64,000 nt of DNA from assembly GCA_964532465.1 (NCBI GenBank), contig CAZHHX010000018.1, positions 1 to 64,000 on the forward strand, written 5' to 3'. The notes below the pieces were generated by a model. The model had not been told where the DNA came from. It saw only the letters and a program-made list of their open reading frames with translations, and did no database searches. Below are positions 8,333-16,188 of this stretch, piece by piece. A program made the position numbers and the translations under genes. The stretch is from JAPLKB01 sp964532465 (GTDB taxonomy: Bacteria; Desulfobacterota; Syntrophorhabdia; Syntrophorhabdales; Syntrophorhabdaceae). Within the stretch, counting starts at the first letter, position 1. Each line of letters begins with the position of its first letter.

Positions 8333-8995
8333 ATGACAAGTAAATGGGGCGTCATCGTTATTGACATACAGGGTGACTTTACGAAATGGAAGGAGGGCAG
8401 CCTTGCCGTGCCCGGTTCAGATGAAGGTTATGTGAAAAGCGTCGAGACAGCTACCCGGCAGTTCAAAGAACTTGGTGTCCCTATTTTAGGTACCCAGGAT
8501 TGGCATCCCCCGGATCACATTTCCTTTGCAGCCAGTCATCCGGGGAAGAAACCTTTTGAAACAATGATGATTGATGGAGGAATACAGGTTCTCTGGCCGC
8601 CCCATTGCATCCAGGGGACGGAGAATGCCCGTGTTCTTATAGATAACAACCTCTTTCTTGCAGTTGTAAAAAATGCACAAAACTTTGATATTGAAAGCTA
8701 TTCATTCTTTCATGACGGGAAAGGTACAAAAACGGAAATGGATACAATACTGCGGATGAAGGGGGTTGAAAAGGTCATCGTCTATGGAATTGCCACAGAA
8801 TACTGTGTGAGGGAAACATCTTCAGACCTGATTGCTGCCGGTTACAAAACGACTGTTATTGAGGGTCTGTGTCGGGGCGTGTCTCCCGACGCTGCTGCAA
8901 CCGCACTCGATGAGATGAGACGTAAAGGAATAAGGGTGGTCACCGCCCCGGATGAAATAATTGAGGAAATCCGTCAGGAAATAACCGACAAATAA
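8333..8995 (+). CDS. Nicotinamidase/isochorismatase-family hydrolase
   Basis: Probably deamidates nicotinamide to nicotinate for NAD salvage. In 220 residues the features expected of PncA are visible: D11 in VIDIQGDF (catalytic), D56-W-H58 (metal site) followed by PPDHISFA, WPPHC (88-92), K113 in AVVKNAQN (catalytic Lys) and C158 in GIATEYCVR (nucleophile). ATG 8333 was chosen for the GGGAGGA at 8321-8327 and because the family begins at WGVIVIDIQ; ATG 8297 is a weaker alternative. It stands alone between non-coding stretches. Other isochorismatase-like amidases share this triad, so the substrate is inferred, though DWH plus the WPxHC block favours nicotinamide. Confidence 0.88.
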   Translation: MTSKWGVIVIDIQGDFTKWKEGSLAVPGSDEGYVKSVETATRQFKELGVPILGTQDWHPPDHISFAASHPGKKPFETMMIDGGIQVLWPPHCIQGTENARVLIDNNLFLAVVKNAQNFDIESYSFFHDGKGTKTEMDTILRMKGVEKVIVYGIATEYCVRETSSDLIAAGYKTTVIEGLCRGVSPDAAATALDEMRRKGIRVVTAPDEIIEEIRQEITDK

Positions 8996-9403
8996 ATTAT
9001 TTTTATTTGGCTGGAAGGGGGTGTTATTCATTATTTTAATTAAACAGATTGCGGGAAGTAAGATGAAAAGTCACAAATATTCAATAATGATACTTTGCGG
9101 ACAATGTGTCCGCAACATTTTTAGCAACTGTTGCTATAAAATTTAAAATCCCGGTAAAGCAAATACAGGCTTTGGTTTAGGCAATTAAGTATGTTTTGCT
9201 TGCAATGTGAAAGCAAGTATGGAAACCTGTTATAAATTGTTTTTATCGGAGTACAGGAAAGCAAAAATACAAGGTTCAGGGTATTCACCGGTGTGACGGT
9301 AATAGCGGAGTTCTGCAAAGTCTTTAGATGTCAAATATCATTATCTATGCGCAAAATGGAGCAGATACGGTGGCTGTAAAATGATTGTTACAAGAGGGAA
9401 ATC
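8996..9403. other. Gap with a perfect 9-bp-arm hairpin
   Basis: TTGCGGACA (9095-9103) and TGTCCGCAA (9107-9115) flank three bases. A 27-codon frame from 9063 (MKSHKYSIMI...) spans the hairpin but has only a weak GGAAG upstream. Nothing else is seen. Confidence 0.4.
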
Positions 9404-10120
9404 GTGAAAAAGGCAATTGTTATTGGAGCCAGTTCGGGGATAGGACGGGAGTTAGCCAAAATCTTATCACAAAATCAGTACGTTGTTGGAGTTATGGCAA
9501 GGCGGGTTCGACTGTTAAATGATTTACGCGATGAAGAAGAAGGCGAATTTATTGTTCAGGAAATTGATGTGGGAGATGTCGAGTCAGCAATGGAAATATT
9601 AGCAAAATTCATAAAAGAAATGGGCGGTGCGGACCTTATCGTGGTCAGTGCCGGAACAGGAGAGATTAATAACAGTCTCAATTGGCCTTTGGAAAACCTG
9701 GCCATTAAAACAAATGTTGCCGGGTTTGCGGCTCTTGTTAATGTCGCTGTTCACCACTTTATGGAAAAGGGTTCCGGTCATCTTGTGGGCATTTCGTCAA
9801 TAGCGGCGCTGCGCGGAGGTAGGGAATCTCCGGCATATAACGCGTCGAAGGCCTTTGAGTCCAATTATCTGGAAGGACTTCGGCAGAAGATGAGAAAATC
9901 CGGGTTGCCGATTGTAATCACTGACATAAAACCAGGATTTGTAAAAACGGCCATGGCCAAAGGAGAAGGTGTTTTTTGGGCTGCTCCGGCGGACAAAGCA
10001 GCAAAACAGATATATGATGCTATAAAACGAAAAAAATCCAGTGTTTATATAACGCGGCGCTGGGTCCTTGTGGTGTGGCTCATAAAGATGCTGCCGGATT
10101 TCATTTATGAAAGATTGTAA
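9404..10120 (+). CDS. Short-chain dehydrogenase/reductase
   Basis: Classical SDR of 238 residues. Seen: NAD(P) loop IGASSGIG (7-14), Arg residues after strand 2 (MARRVR, 31-36) suggesting NADP(H), Ser131/132 in GISSIAAL, and catalytic Y145-x3-K149 in YNASK. The C-terminus is hydrophobic (RRWVLVVWLIKMLPDF), as in a subgroup of membrane-associated SDRs. Start is GTG 9404 with GAGGGAAA upstream. The substrate cannot be inferred; the neighbour downstream is a beta-lactamase, with no functional link obvious. Confidence 0.9.
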   Translation: MKKAIVIGASSGIGRELAKILSQNQYVVGVMARRVRLLNDLRDEEEGEFIVQEIDVGDVESAMEILAKFIKEMGGADLIVVSAGTGEINNSLNWPLENLAIKTNVAGFAALVNVAVHHFMEKGSGHLVGISSIAALRGGRESPAYNASKAFESNYLEGLRQKMRKSGLPIVITDIKPGFVKTAMAKGEGVFWAAPADKAAKQIYDAIKRKKSSVYITRRWVLVVWLIKMLPDFIYERL

Positions 10121-10188
10121 TTATGTAATTGCCCGGTACAGTGAATCGGCCTGAAAACAGGCTTCTGGCTAAGTGAGGAGGAAGACAT

Positions 10189-10989
10189 ATGAAGAAGTAT
10201 TTTCAGTCCGCATACATTCTACTTGCTGTATTGGCGCTTATTCTATTTATTGGCGCAGCTTCTCATGCCGATGATGCTGACTTAAGGAAATTATTTCAGG
10301 AACGTGGGGTGGAGGGCACTATTATCATCTCATCGCTTGACGGCAAAATGAACTATGTCCACAACAGTCGTCGTTCCGAAACCGGATTTATACCGGCATC
10401 AACCTTCAAGGTTCCCAACACGCTCATTGCCCTTGAAGAAGGAGCTATCAAAGACGAAAAGGAAGTCATCAAGTGGGATGGAAGAAGACACGAGGGATTT
10501 GATATATGGAACAAAGACCAGACTCTCCAAACAGCCTTTCCCGTGTCTTGTGTATGGTTCTATCAGGAACTTGCTCAGCGTGTAGGCAACGAGAAGTACT
10601 TGGCTCATCTTAAGAAGCTGGGATATGGCAACGAGAAGACCGGCCCTGATGTGACCACTTTCTGGCTGGAAGGTGATCTGATGATATCTGCCAGGGAGCA
10701 GATAAATTTTCTTAAGAAACTCTATGCGGAGTCACTTCCTTACAGTAAGGGCAATGTAAAACTGTTGAAGAAAATCATGATCGTCGAGGAAAACCCGCAA
10801 TTTACTCTGAGAGCCAAAACGGGTTGGGCTATGAGAACCGATCCTCAACAAGCCTGGTATGTCGGATATGTGGAAACAAAAGGACAAAGCTGGTTTTTTG
10901 CAATGAATCTTGAGATAAAGAAGAAAGGCGATGAGACGCTTCGTAAAGAGATAACGATGGCCGCGCTGAAAGCGAAAGGAATTCTGTGA
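10189..10989 (+). CDS. Class D (OXA-type) beta-lactamase
   Basis: A periplasmic serine beta-lactamase or penicillin-binding relative. Seen in 266 residues: signal peptide 1-27 (ending ASHA), active-site STFK (S71, K74), S120-x-V122, YGN (146-148), W159 in TTFWLEG, and KTG (210-212). All core class D motifs are present, so activity is likely. The start follows GAGGAGG. Class D enzymes differ from BlaR-type sensors in being short and soluble, as here. GC and codon use look like the neighbours, and no integron or IS is adjacent, so it is probably an intrinsic chromosomal gene. A 58-codon frame overlaps its stop codon. Confidence 0.9.
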   Translation: MKKYFQSAYILLAVLALILFIGAASHADDADLRKLFQERGVEGTIIISSLDGKMNYVHNSRRSETGFIPASTFKVPNTLIALEEGAIKDEKEVIKWDGRRHEGFDIWNKDQTLQTAFPVSCVWFYQELAQRVGNEKYLAHLKKLGYGNEKTGPDVTTFWLEGDLMISAREQINFLKKLYAESLPYSKGNVKLLKKIMIVEENPQFTLRAKTGWAMRTDPQQAWYVGYVETKGQSWFFAMNLEIKKKGDETLRKEITMAALKAKGIL

Positions 10990-11165
10990 TGTATAATTAC
11001 CACATGGATATGATTGTGCAGGCGCTGTTGAAAAGCGAGGGGTCAGCAGCTACCTTGGCAAAAAGGAATATAAACCGGGATAAAAACCTGCAGTTTCTAA
11101 TACCAAAAATGACGTTAACCGGATTTACTAATATAGTTGACAACTCATGCCCGTTCTGTTTGTAA
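10989..11165 (+). CDS. Possible 58-residue protein overlapping the beta-lactamase stop
   Basis: The ATG shares bases with the beta-lactamase stop (TGATG), a layout typical of translational coupling. The product starts MYNYHMDMIVQALLK and ends NSCPFCL, with a CxxC two residues from its end. No family is recognised. Against it: the 3' part overlaps the apparent bioB promoter, and there is no separate ribosome binding site. Confidence 0.3.
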   Translation: MYNYHMDMIVQALLKSEGSAATLAKRNINRDKNLQFLIPKMTLTGFTNIVDNSCPFCL

Positions 11166-11166
11166 T
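11137..11166 (+). promoter_or_regulatory. Likely bioB promoter
   Basis: TTGACA (11137-11142), 18-bp spacer, TGTAAT (11161-11166), 30 bp before the bioB ATG. No clear BirA-type operator could be made out. Confidence 0.5.
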
Positions 11167-11196
11167 AAGTGCAGATTTCAATTCGGAGGATACAGA

Positions 11197-12174
11197 ATGG
11201 ATTCAGAGTTTAAGGAAATACAGGAAAAATCAGTTGCCATGAGAGGCATTGACCTTGACAGCGCATCGAGGCTTTATGATATGGGGAGGAAAAAACCTTT
11301 TTTGTTAATGGGATATGCCTCAGAGATAAAAGAACATTTTAAAGGAAGGGATGTCTCTTTCTGCTGCATTGTAAACGCAAAGTCAGGATTGTGTGCTGAA
11401 AACTGCAGATTCTGTGCGCAGTCCGCACATCATCATACAAATGCCGAAGTATATCCTCTCATATCAAAAGAGGAGATGATCGAAAAAGCAAGACAGGCAA
11501 AGGAATACGGCGCCCATTATTTCGGGATTGTAACAAGCGGAACTGAGATTGCTACTGAAGAGGAATGGAACGAGATCGAGTATGCTGTAAAAGCAATTGA
11601 TAAAATGGGCATTAAGCCCTGCGGGTCTCTCGGTATGCTTGATCCGGAAAGGGCGCAAAGACTCAGGGAAGCAGGCCTGTGCCGGTATCACCACAACCTT
11701 GAGACGGCAAGGAGTAACTTTAATAATATATGCACTACCCATGATTACGAAGAGGATATTGAAACAATAAGGAATGCAAAAAAAGCAGGGCTTTCCACAT
11801 GCTGCGGGGGAATAATCGGCCTTGGAGAGACGATGGAGCAGAGAATTGAGCTTGCCTATACTTTAAAGGAAATGGATGTCGATTCCGTACCCATAAATAT
11901 TTTAAACCCGATCCAGGGCACGCCGCTTGCTGATATCTCTCCTCTTTCACCGATAGAAATTCTCATAACAGTTGCTCTCTATAGATTTATCCTTCCCGAT
12001 AAGGATATTAAGTTGTGTGGAGGGAAAGAGAAAAATTTACGGCAGCTCCTGCCTTTCGGTATAGTTGCGGGATGCAATTCCCTGATGACAGGCAATTATC
12101 TGACAACTCTCGGCAGGGACGCAGTCCTTGATATGGAGATGATACAAGATCTCGGATGTTTTCCTGCGTCTTAA
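11197..12174 (+). CDS. bioB: Biotin synthase
   Basis: Radical-SAM enzyme that inserts sulfur into dethiobiotin, the last step of biotin synthesis. Seen: 325 residues, radical-SAM cluster motif C66-x3-C70-x2-C73 (CAENCRFC), followed by AQSAHHHT as in BioB, YHHNLETAR around 166, GIIGLGET around 207 and the C-terminal block CGGKEKNLRQLLPFG. ATG 11197 has CGGAGG upstream; a longer frame from 11137 would start inside the promoter. No other bio genes are in the window. Biotin would serve carboxyltransferase systems such as the one at 16189-17568. Confidence 0.96.
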   Translation: MDSEFKEIQEKSVAMRGIDLDSASRLYDMGRKKPFLLMGYASEIKEHFKGRDVSFCCIVNAKSGLCAENCRFCAQSAHHHTNAEVYPLISKEEMIEKARQAKEYGAHYFGIVTSGTEIATEEEWNEIEYAVKAIDKMGIKPCGSLGMLDPERAQRLREAGLCRYHHNLETARSNFNNICTTHDYEEDIETIRNAKKAGLSTCCGGIIGLGETMEQRIELAYTLKEMDVDSVPINILNPIQGTPLADISPLSPIEILITVALYRFILPDKDIKLCGGKEKNLRQLLPFGIVAGCNSLMTGNYLTTLGRDAVLDMEMIQDLGCFPAS

Positions 12175-12350
12175 ATACCGGTAAAGATTATGAGCTTAAT
12201 GATTGCTGTCTGTTGCATTTTTAGTTGCCACGATATTCCGGGGTTCCCCTTTGTGGAGAATATTGGAGAGGCTCGATTTTGAAGAACAGTAAAAAAATCC
12301 AGACAAATGGATGAGAAAAAAACTAAAGGTGTGAAACAATTTTTTACATA

Positions 12351-13301
12351 TTACGAGTTGTCTGATGCATTCTCAAGAGATTTTGTTGTTTCAGCACTCT
12401 CGTCCGATGCCTGTTTTACCCTTGTGGCGCCTATATAAGTCCTTGAGTAGAAATCCGATGAGAGGGAATCTACCTTTACACCTAATCTGTTATGGCCTGA
12501 AGAGGAATGAATAAAACTGCCATCCCCGATAAATATGCCCACATGAGTCGGATATTTTGCGTACCTCTTTGTCTTGAAGAACACCAGATCACCGACTGCC
12601 AAATTGTCTTTATTTATTTTCAAGCCTGTCTTGAACTGATCCCTGGCGCTTCTTGGAAGTTGAACATCGAAAATATCATAAATCTTTTTTACGTAAGCAG
12701 AGCAGTCAAGTCCCTTGACACTCTCACCGCCGTATTTGTAAGGCGCTCCGACAAAACTTTTTGCAACTTTTACCAGCATGTACTTCTCTTCACTGCTTTT
12801 CCACGTTTTTAAGGGTTTATTAGTAAATGTTATAAACTCATCATCTTTTTCTTCTTCTGCTATCTTAGGGATAAGTATGACTTTTCTAAGGGATATTTTT
12901 TTGCCTGTAAGGTTGTTTGCTTCGATAATATCGTTTTTATCGACATTAAACATCATTGCTATCTTTTCAATGGTGTCACCTTTTTTTGCTTTGTATTCAG
13001 TGAATTCTCCGTCGTTCTCAGTAATTTCAGCCTCGTTTTGTCTGCTGCTGTTAATCTCTTTTCTTGTTTTGCCGGCAATTCTACTGTGTTTTCCTGCAAC
13101 ACGCTTGCTTACCTTTACTTTTTTTGATTTTATGCCCGAGAGGCTCCTGGATTTTTCAGCGGATGTTTGATGTTTTTTTGTTACAGTTTGTTGATTGTTT
13201 TTCTGCTTTACCTTGTCTGGCGAAGGCGCTGTAAATGCGTTATTTGATACCGTGATAAGAAGAAAAAATACTGAGACTATAATGCTGATAAATCTTCTCA
13301 T
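12351..13301 (-). CDS. Exported LysM-NlpC/P60 peptidoglycan endopeptidase
   Basis: Cuts peptide cross-links of the cell wall. Seen in 316 residues: signal peptide 1-24 (ends AFTA), a long Lys/Ser-rich linker (25-100), a LysM domain about 101-147 (YKAKKGDTIEKIA ... VILIPK), and an NlpC/P60 domain from ~175 to 300 with catalytic C200 in GLDCSAYV, H253 in THVGIFIG and H265 in SFIHSSS. The triad is complete. The ATG lies close to the AT-rich gap that also holds the promoter of the divergent oxidoreductase. The role is likely cell division or wall turnover. Confidence 0.92.
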   Translation of the reverse strand: MRRFISIIVSVFFLLITVSNNAFTAPSPDKVKQKNNQQTVTKKHQTSAEKSRSLSGIKSKKVKVSKRVAGKHSRIAGKTRKEINSSRQNEAEITENDGEFTEYKAKKGDTIEKIAMMFNVDKNDIIEANNLTGKKISLRKVILIPKIAEEEKDDEFITFTNKPLKTWKSSEEKYMLVKVAKSFVGAPYKYGGESVKGLDCSAYVKKIYDIFDVQLPRSARDQFKTGLKINKDNLAVGDLVFFKTKRYAKYPTHVGIFIGDGSFIHSSSGHNRLGVKVDSLSSDFYSRTYIGATRVKQASDESAETTKSLENASDNS

Positions 13302-13450
13302 TACCCCACCTTATCAATGTTTTATTTTATAGCTATTCTTATTTTTGGATGCTTATATAGTCTTTTAACAGAATAAACAAAATTATGTCAAGAAAATTAT
13401 TCTTTTCTTAAACACTAATGTTTTTAGGTCTAAAGTATTTTACTTATATT

Positions 13451-13469
13451 CTATAACTTTTCGTTATAG
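13451..13469. repeat. Small inverted repeat in the divergent promoter region
   Basis: CTATAAC and GTTATAG with a 5-base loop, in the 280-bp AT-rich gap between the divergent genes. It lies 30 bp upstream of the -35 element of the EMO-like gene, so it could be an operator. Confidence 0.35.
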
Positions 13470-13498
13470 ACAAGATAGACAAGGGAAATACATTTTTA

Positions 13499-13527
13499 TT
13501 GATTTTATATTCTATTTTGTTTAATAT
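13499..13527 (+). promoter_or_regulatory. Likely promoter of the EMO-like gene
   Basis: TTGATT (13499-13504), 17-bp spacer, TAATAT (13522-13527), 54 bp before the ATG. GGGAGGTACTG is the ribosome binding site. Confidence 0.5.
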
Positions 13528-13581
13528 TCATTTGTGAAAACTATTACAAATTGAACAAAAATAGCATTTTGGGAGGTACTG

Positions 13582-15579
13582 ATGGAAGAAGTTGGAAGGG
13601 TTATTTTCTGGAACGTCGGCGGTGGGGCGCGATGGATTAGTTACGCGCTGATGGTAGTTACTTTTATCGCCCTAATATACGGGCTGAAAAAAAGGTATGC
13701 CATGTGGAAGATTGGAAAAGCTTCCCCAATAGATTTTACAAAAAGGCTCGGGGAAAGGATTGGTTACTTTATCAGCAACGGTATTTTCCATAAGTCAATT
13801 TTAAGAGAGGCTTACCCTGGTTGGATGCATTTTTTCATATTCTGGGGATTCCTCATACTTACTATAGGAACAGCACTTGTTGCCATACAGGATGATTTTA
13901 CAAAGTTAATTTTCGGCGTAGAGTTTATAAAAGGCGATTTCTACCTGATATTTTCTTTTCTCACCGATCTTGGAGGTCTTCTTGCAATCATCGGTGTTCT
14001 CATGGCTATGTGGAGGAGATATATCCAGAAACCCGCCAGATTAGACAATAAGCCTGATGATCTGATTGTTCTTGTCTGGATACTTGTTGTACTTGTGACA
14101 GGTTTTCTGACAGAGGCAGCAAGAATAGCCGCTGAACAGAAGTCATACGAGGTATGGAGTTTTGTCGGCTGGTTCCTTGCACCGATGTTCCCGAGCGCTG
14201 AAAAAGGCGTAACTTATATGCCCCATGCTGTTATGTGGTATTTCCATATGCTTATTTCTTTCGGTCTCTTAGCTTATATTGCATACTCAAGGTTGCTCCA
14301 TGTTATCACATCTTCTCTTAACATGATGTTCAGAGGGGTTGAGGACAATCCGAGAGGCGCAATTGTCCCTATCGAAGATTTTGAAAATGCAGAGGAATTC
14401 GGTGTCAATTCAATTGATGGATTTACATGGAAACAGATATTTGATCTTGATGCTTGTACAAGATGCGGCAGATGCCAGGATCTTTGTCCCGCATTTGCAA
14501 CCGACAAACCGCTCTCGCCGAAACAGTTTATCCAGGATTTAAAGACTGAATGGGAAAGGATTGGATCGGGAGGAGAGAAAAATGAGGATGGAATTATAGA
14601 CACAGTCATTAAAGAAGAAACCTTATGGTCATGTACAGCCTGTCTGGCTTGCCAGGTGAATTGTCCGGTATCAATACCGACTTTTGATAAAAATATCGAA
14701 ATGAGAAGGTACCTCACCTTGACTCTGAGCAAGACTACTTCTGAAACAAGACTACTTTTCAAGAACCTGCAGCAGAAATCTGACCCCTACGGCATGGGAA
14801 AAAGACAGAGAACCGAGTGGACAGAAGGGCTTGAAATCAAAAAAGCCGGAGAAGAAGAGGTCGAATACCTTTACTGGGCAGGGTGCGTTGCATCTCTTGA
14901 CGACAGGAATAGAAAAGTTGCAAAGGCTTTCACTAAAATATTGACTCAGGCAGGCATTTCATTCGGTATTCTCGGCCAGGATGAGGCATGTTGCGGTGAT
15001 CCGGCCCGGAGATGCGGAAACGAGGAATTATATCTCGGTATTGCACAGGGCAATGTAGAGCTTCTCAATGAAATAGGCATAAAAAAGATTATAACTACCT
15101 GTCCTCACTGCTATCATACGTTAAAGAACGAATACCCGCAGTTAGGAGGGAATTTTGAGGTATATCATCAGGCCGATTTTATCTCCAAACTGCTCAATGA
15201 AGGCAAACTGAAAATTAATCCGACCGTAGAAGGGACTATTACATTCCACGATCCCTGTTACCTTGGAAGGGTTAATGGCATCTTCGATGAAGCAAGAAAT
15301 GTTGTGGATAAAGTGAAACAGGGAAATTTTGTAGAAATGGGCAGGAACCATGACAGGAGCTTCTGTTGCGGCGGGGGCGGCGGCAGGATATGGATGGAAG
15401 AACACCATGGAAGAATAAATCACGCAAGAATAGAAGAGGCAATTGAAATTTCGGCAAATACTGTTGTAACAGCATGTCCTTATTGCCTTATAATGATGGA
15501 AGATGCCATTAAGGATAAAGAGAAGACCGAAACAATGAAGGCATTGGATTTATCCGAGGTCGTAGTAAAAGGTATCTAA
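13582..15579 (+). CDS. Membrane Fe-S oxidoreductase, HdrD/NarI fusion (EtfAB:menaquinone oxidoreductase-like)
   Basis: A single 665-residue protein. The N-terminus (1-245) has about six hydrophobic helices with His residues suited to b hemes (H83, H215, H222), like NarI/DsrM. It is followed by two 4Fe-4S sites (C292, C295, C298, C302; C351, C354, C357, C361) and two cysteine-rich CCG domains (C435, CC470-471, C507-x2-C510; C559, CC595-596, C632-x2-C635) that bind non-cubane clusters in heterodisulfide reductases. Known: this arrangement (formerly DUF224) is the EMO enzyme that passes electrons from reduced EtfAB to menaquinone in syntrophic acyl-CoA oxidisers. No etf genes lie next to it here, so the electron donor is inferred. 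A strong terminator follows. Confidence 0.85.
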   Translation: MEEVGRVIFWNVGGGARWISYALMVVTFIALIYGLKKRYAMWKIGKASPIDFTKRLGERIGYFISNGIFHKSILREAYPGWMHFFIFWGFLILTIGTALVAIQDDFTKLIFGVEFIKGDFYLIFSFLTDLGGLLAIIGVLMAMWRRYIQKPARLDNKPDDLIVLVWILVVLVTGFLTEAARIAAEQKSYEVWSFVGWFLAPMFPSAEKGVTYMPHAVMWYFHMLISFGLLAYIAYSRLLHVITSSLNMMFRGVEDNPRGAIVPIEDFENAEEFGVNSIDGFTWKQIFDLDACTRCGRCQDLCPAFATDKPLSPKQFIQDLKTEWERIGSGGEKNEDGIIDTVIKEETLWSCTACLACQVNCPVSIPTFDKNIEMRRYLTLTLSKTTSETRLLFKNLQQKSDPYGMGKRQRTEWTEGLEIKKAGEEEVEYLYWAGCVASLDDRNRKVAKAFTKILTQAGISFGILGQDEACCGDPARRCGNEELYLGIAQGNVELLNEIGIKKIITTCPHCYHTLKNEYPQLGGNFEVYHQADFISKLLNEGKLKINPTVEGTITFHDPCYLGRVNGIFDEARNVVDKVKQGNFVEMGRNHDRSFCCGGGGGRIWMEEHHGRINHARIEEAIEISANTVVTACPYCLIMMEDAIKDKEKTETMKALDLSEVVVKGI

Positions 15580-15603
15580 AGACAGTTCTTAACTTGTTTT
15601 TAA

Positions 15604-15638
15604 AAGCCGCCACCCCGCAAAAGGGTGGCGGCTTTTTT
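15604..15638 (+). terminator. Intrinsic terminator of the EMO-like gene
   Basis: GCCGCCACCC (15606-15615) pairs perfectly with GGGTGGCGGC (15623-15632) across a 7-base loop and is followed by six T. Confidence 0.95.
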
Positions 15639-15686
15639 GTTGATAATCAATCAGTCTGCTTTTTTTATTTTTCCATGTTAGTGCAA

Positions 15687-15739
15687 CGGCATTTAAAAAG
15701 TATTCATCTTTGGCGCTCTGCTTCACCTTGCGATCCTCC
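15687..15739. repeat. Arm of the dispersed family also found at 8198-8250
   Basis: Ungapped similarity over 53 bp to the reverse complement of 8198-8250, starting CGGCATTT and ending CCTTGCGATCCTCC. Only one arm is present here. It runs directly into the 43-bp repeat. Confidence 0.75.
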
Positions 15740-15778
15740 GGCAGTTTTGCTGCTGGAGGGGGCGACGTGAGCCCCAGT
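15736..15778. repeat. 43-bp exact direct repeat, copy 1
   Basis: Identical to 15831-15873. It holds a stem CTCCGGCAG/CTGCTGGAG with loop TTTTG, then a second stem GGGGC/GCCCC. It lacks the first hairpin seen before copy 2. Confidence 0.9.
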
Positions 15779-15803
15779 GAACATAACGTCAGTGCGATAA
15801 ATA

Positions 15804-15870
15804 GCCCGCACAGCGGGCGAGAAGGGGAGGCTCCGGCAGTTTTGCTGCTGGAGGGGGCGACGTGAGCCCC
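15804..15870 (+). repeat. 67-bp three-hairpin element, copy A
   Basis: Stem 1 is GCCCGC (15804-15809)/GCGGGC (15813-15818). The linker GAGAAGGGGAGG is 15819-15830. Stem 2 arms are 15831-15839 and 15845-15853. Stem 3 is GGGGC (15854-15858)/GCCCC (15866-15870). A minus-strand copy of identical length is at 61518-61584, with matched base-pair changes in stems 1 and 2. Confidence 0.8.
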
Positions 15871-15872
15871 AG

Positions 15873-15923
15873 TAATTGAAAAGGGATGACTTATATTGTT
15901 TATAAGTCATCCCTTTTCAATTA
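15873..15923. terminator. 23-bp perfect hairpin, probable bidirectional terminator
   Basis: Arms 15873-15895 and 15901-15923 are exactly complementary with a 5-base loop. The lower stem has AAAAGGG/CCCTTTT, so each strand reads a GC stretch followed by T-rich bases. It lies 18 bp beyond the ferredoxin stop codon on the minus strand. Confidence 0.6.
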
Positions 15924-15940
15924 TCTAAGAAGATATTTGG

Positions 15941-16114
15941 TTATTCTTCCTGTGAAATTGCCTCAACAGGGCACTCTTCGATACATGCTCCACATTCTGT
16001 ACAGAGCTCGTGGTCGACCTTTGCCGTATCATCAACGGCTATTGCATCGACAGGACATACTTCAGCGCACGCTCCACATCCTGTGCAGGCATCCTCATCA
16101 ATTTTTGTAGGCAT
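15941..16114 (-). CDS. 2[4Fe-4S] ferredoxin, 57 residues
   Basis: A small electron carrier. Two complete clusters are visible: C10-x2-C13-x2-C16-x3-C20-P and C38-x2-C41-x2-C44-x3-C48-P, a clostridial-type bacterial ferredoxin of usual size. It starts MPTKIDEDAC. ATG at 16114 follows AAAAGGAGGTAAAAC, an excellent ribosome binding site. It is acidic (ends AISQEE). It would serve low-potential reactions such as the aldehyde oxidoreductase or radical enzymes; the specific partner is unknown. It lies 75 bp downstream of the carboxyltransferase gene and may share its transcript. Confidence 0.95.
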   Translation of the reverse strand: MPTKIDEDACTGCGACAEVCPVDAIAVDDTAKVDHELCTECGACIEECPVEAISQEE

Positions 16115-16188
16115 GTTTTACCTCCTTTTAAATTTTAGTTAGAAATTCCTAAACAAATAAAGCAACAATGTCAATAAAAAAATGGCAT

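Larger units (their letters stand above)
15580..15940. other. Gap densely packed with repeats between the oxidoreductase and the ferredoxin
   Basis: In order: an intrinsic terminator (15604-15638), a 53-bp arm shared with 8198-8250 (15687-15739), a 43-bp exact direct repeat (15736-15778 and 15831-15873), the three-hairpin element (15804-15870) and a 23-bp perfect hairpin (15873-15923). No gene is present. Confidence 0.7.

Noticed and set aside
15886..16110. 74-codon plus-strand frame over the ferredoxin
   Set aside because: It is the antisense of a clear 2[4Fe-4S] ferredoxin and begins inside a hairpin.
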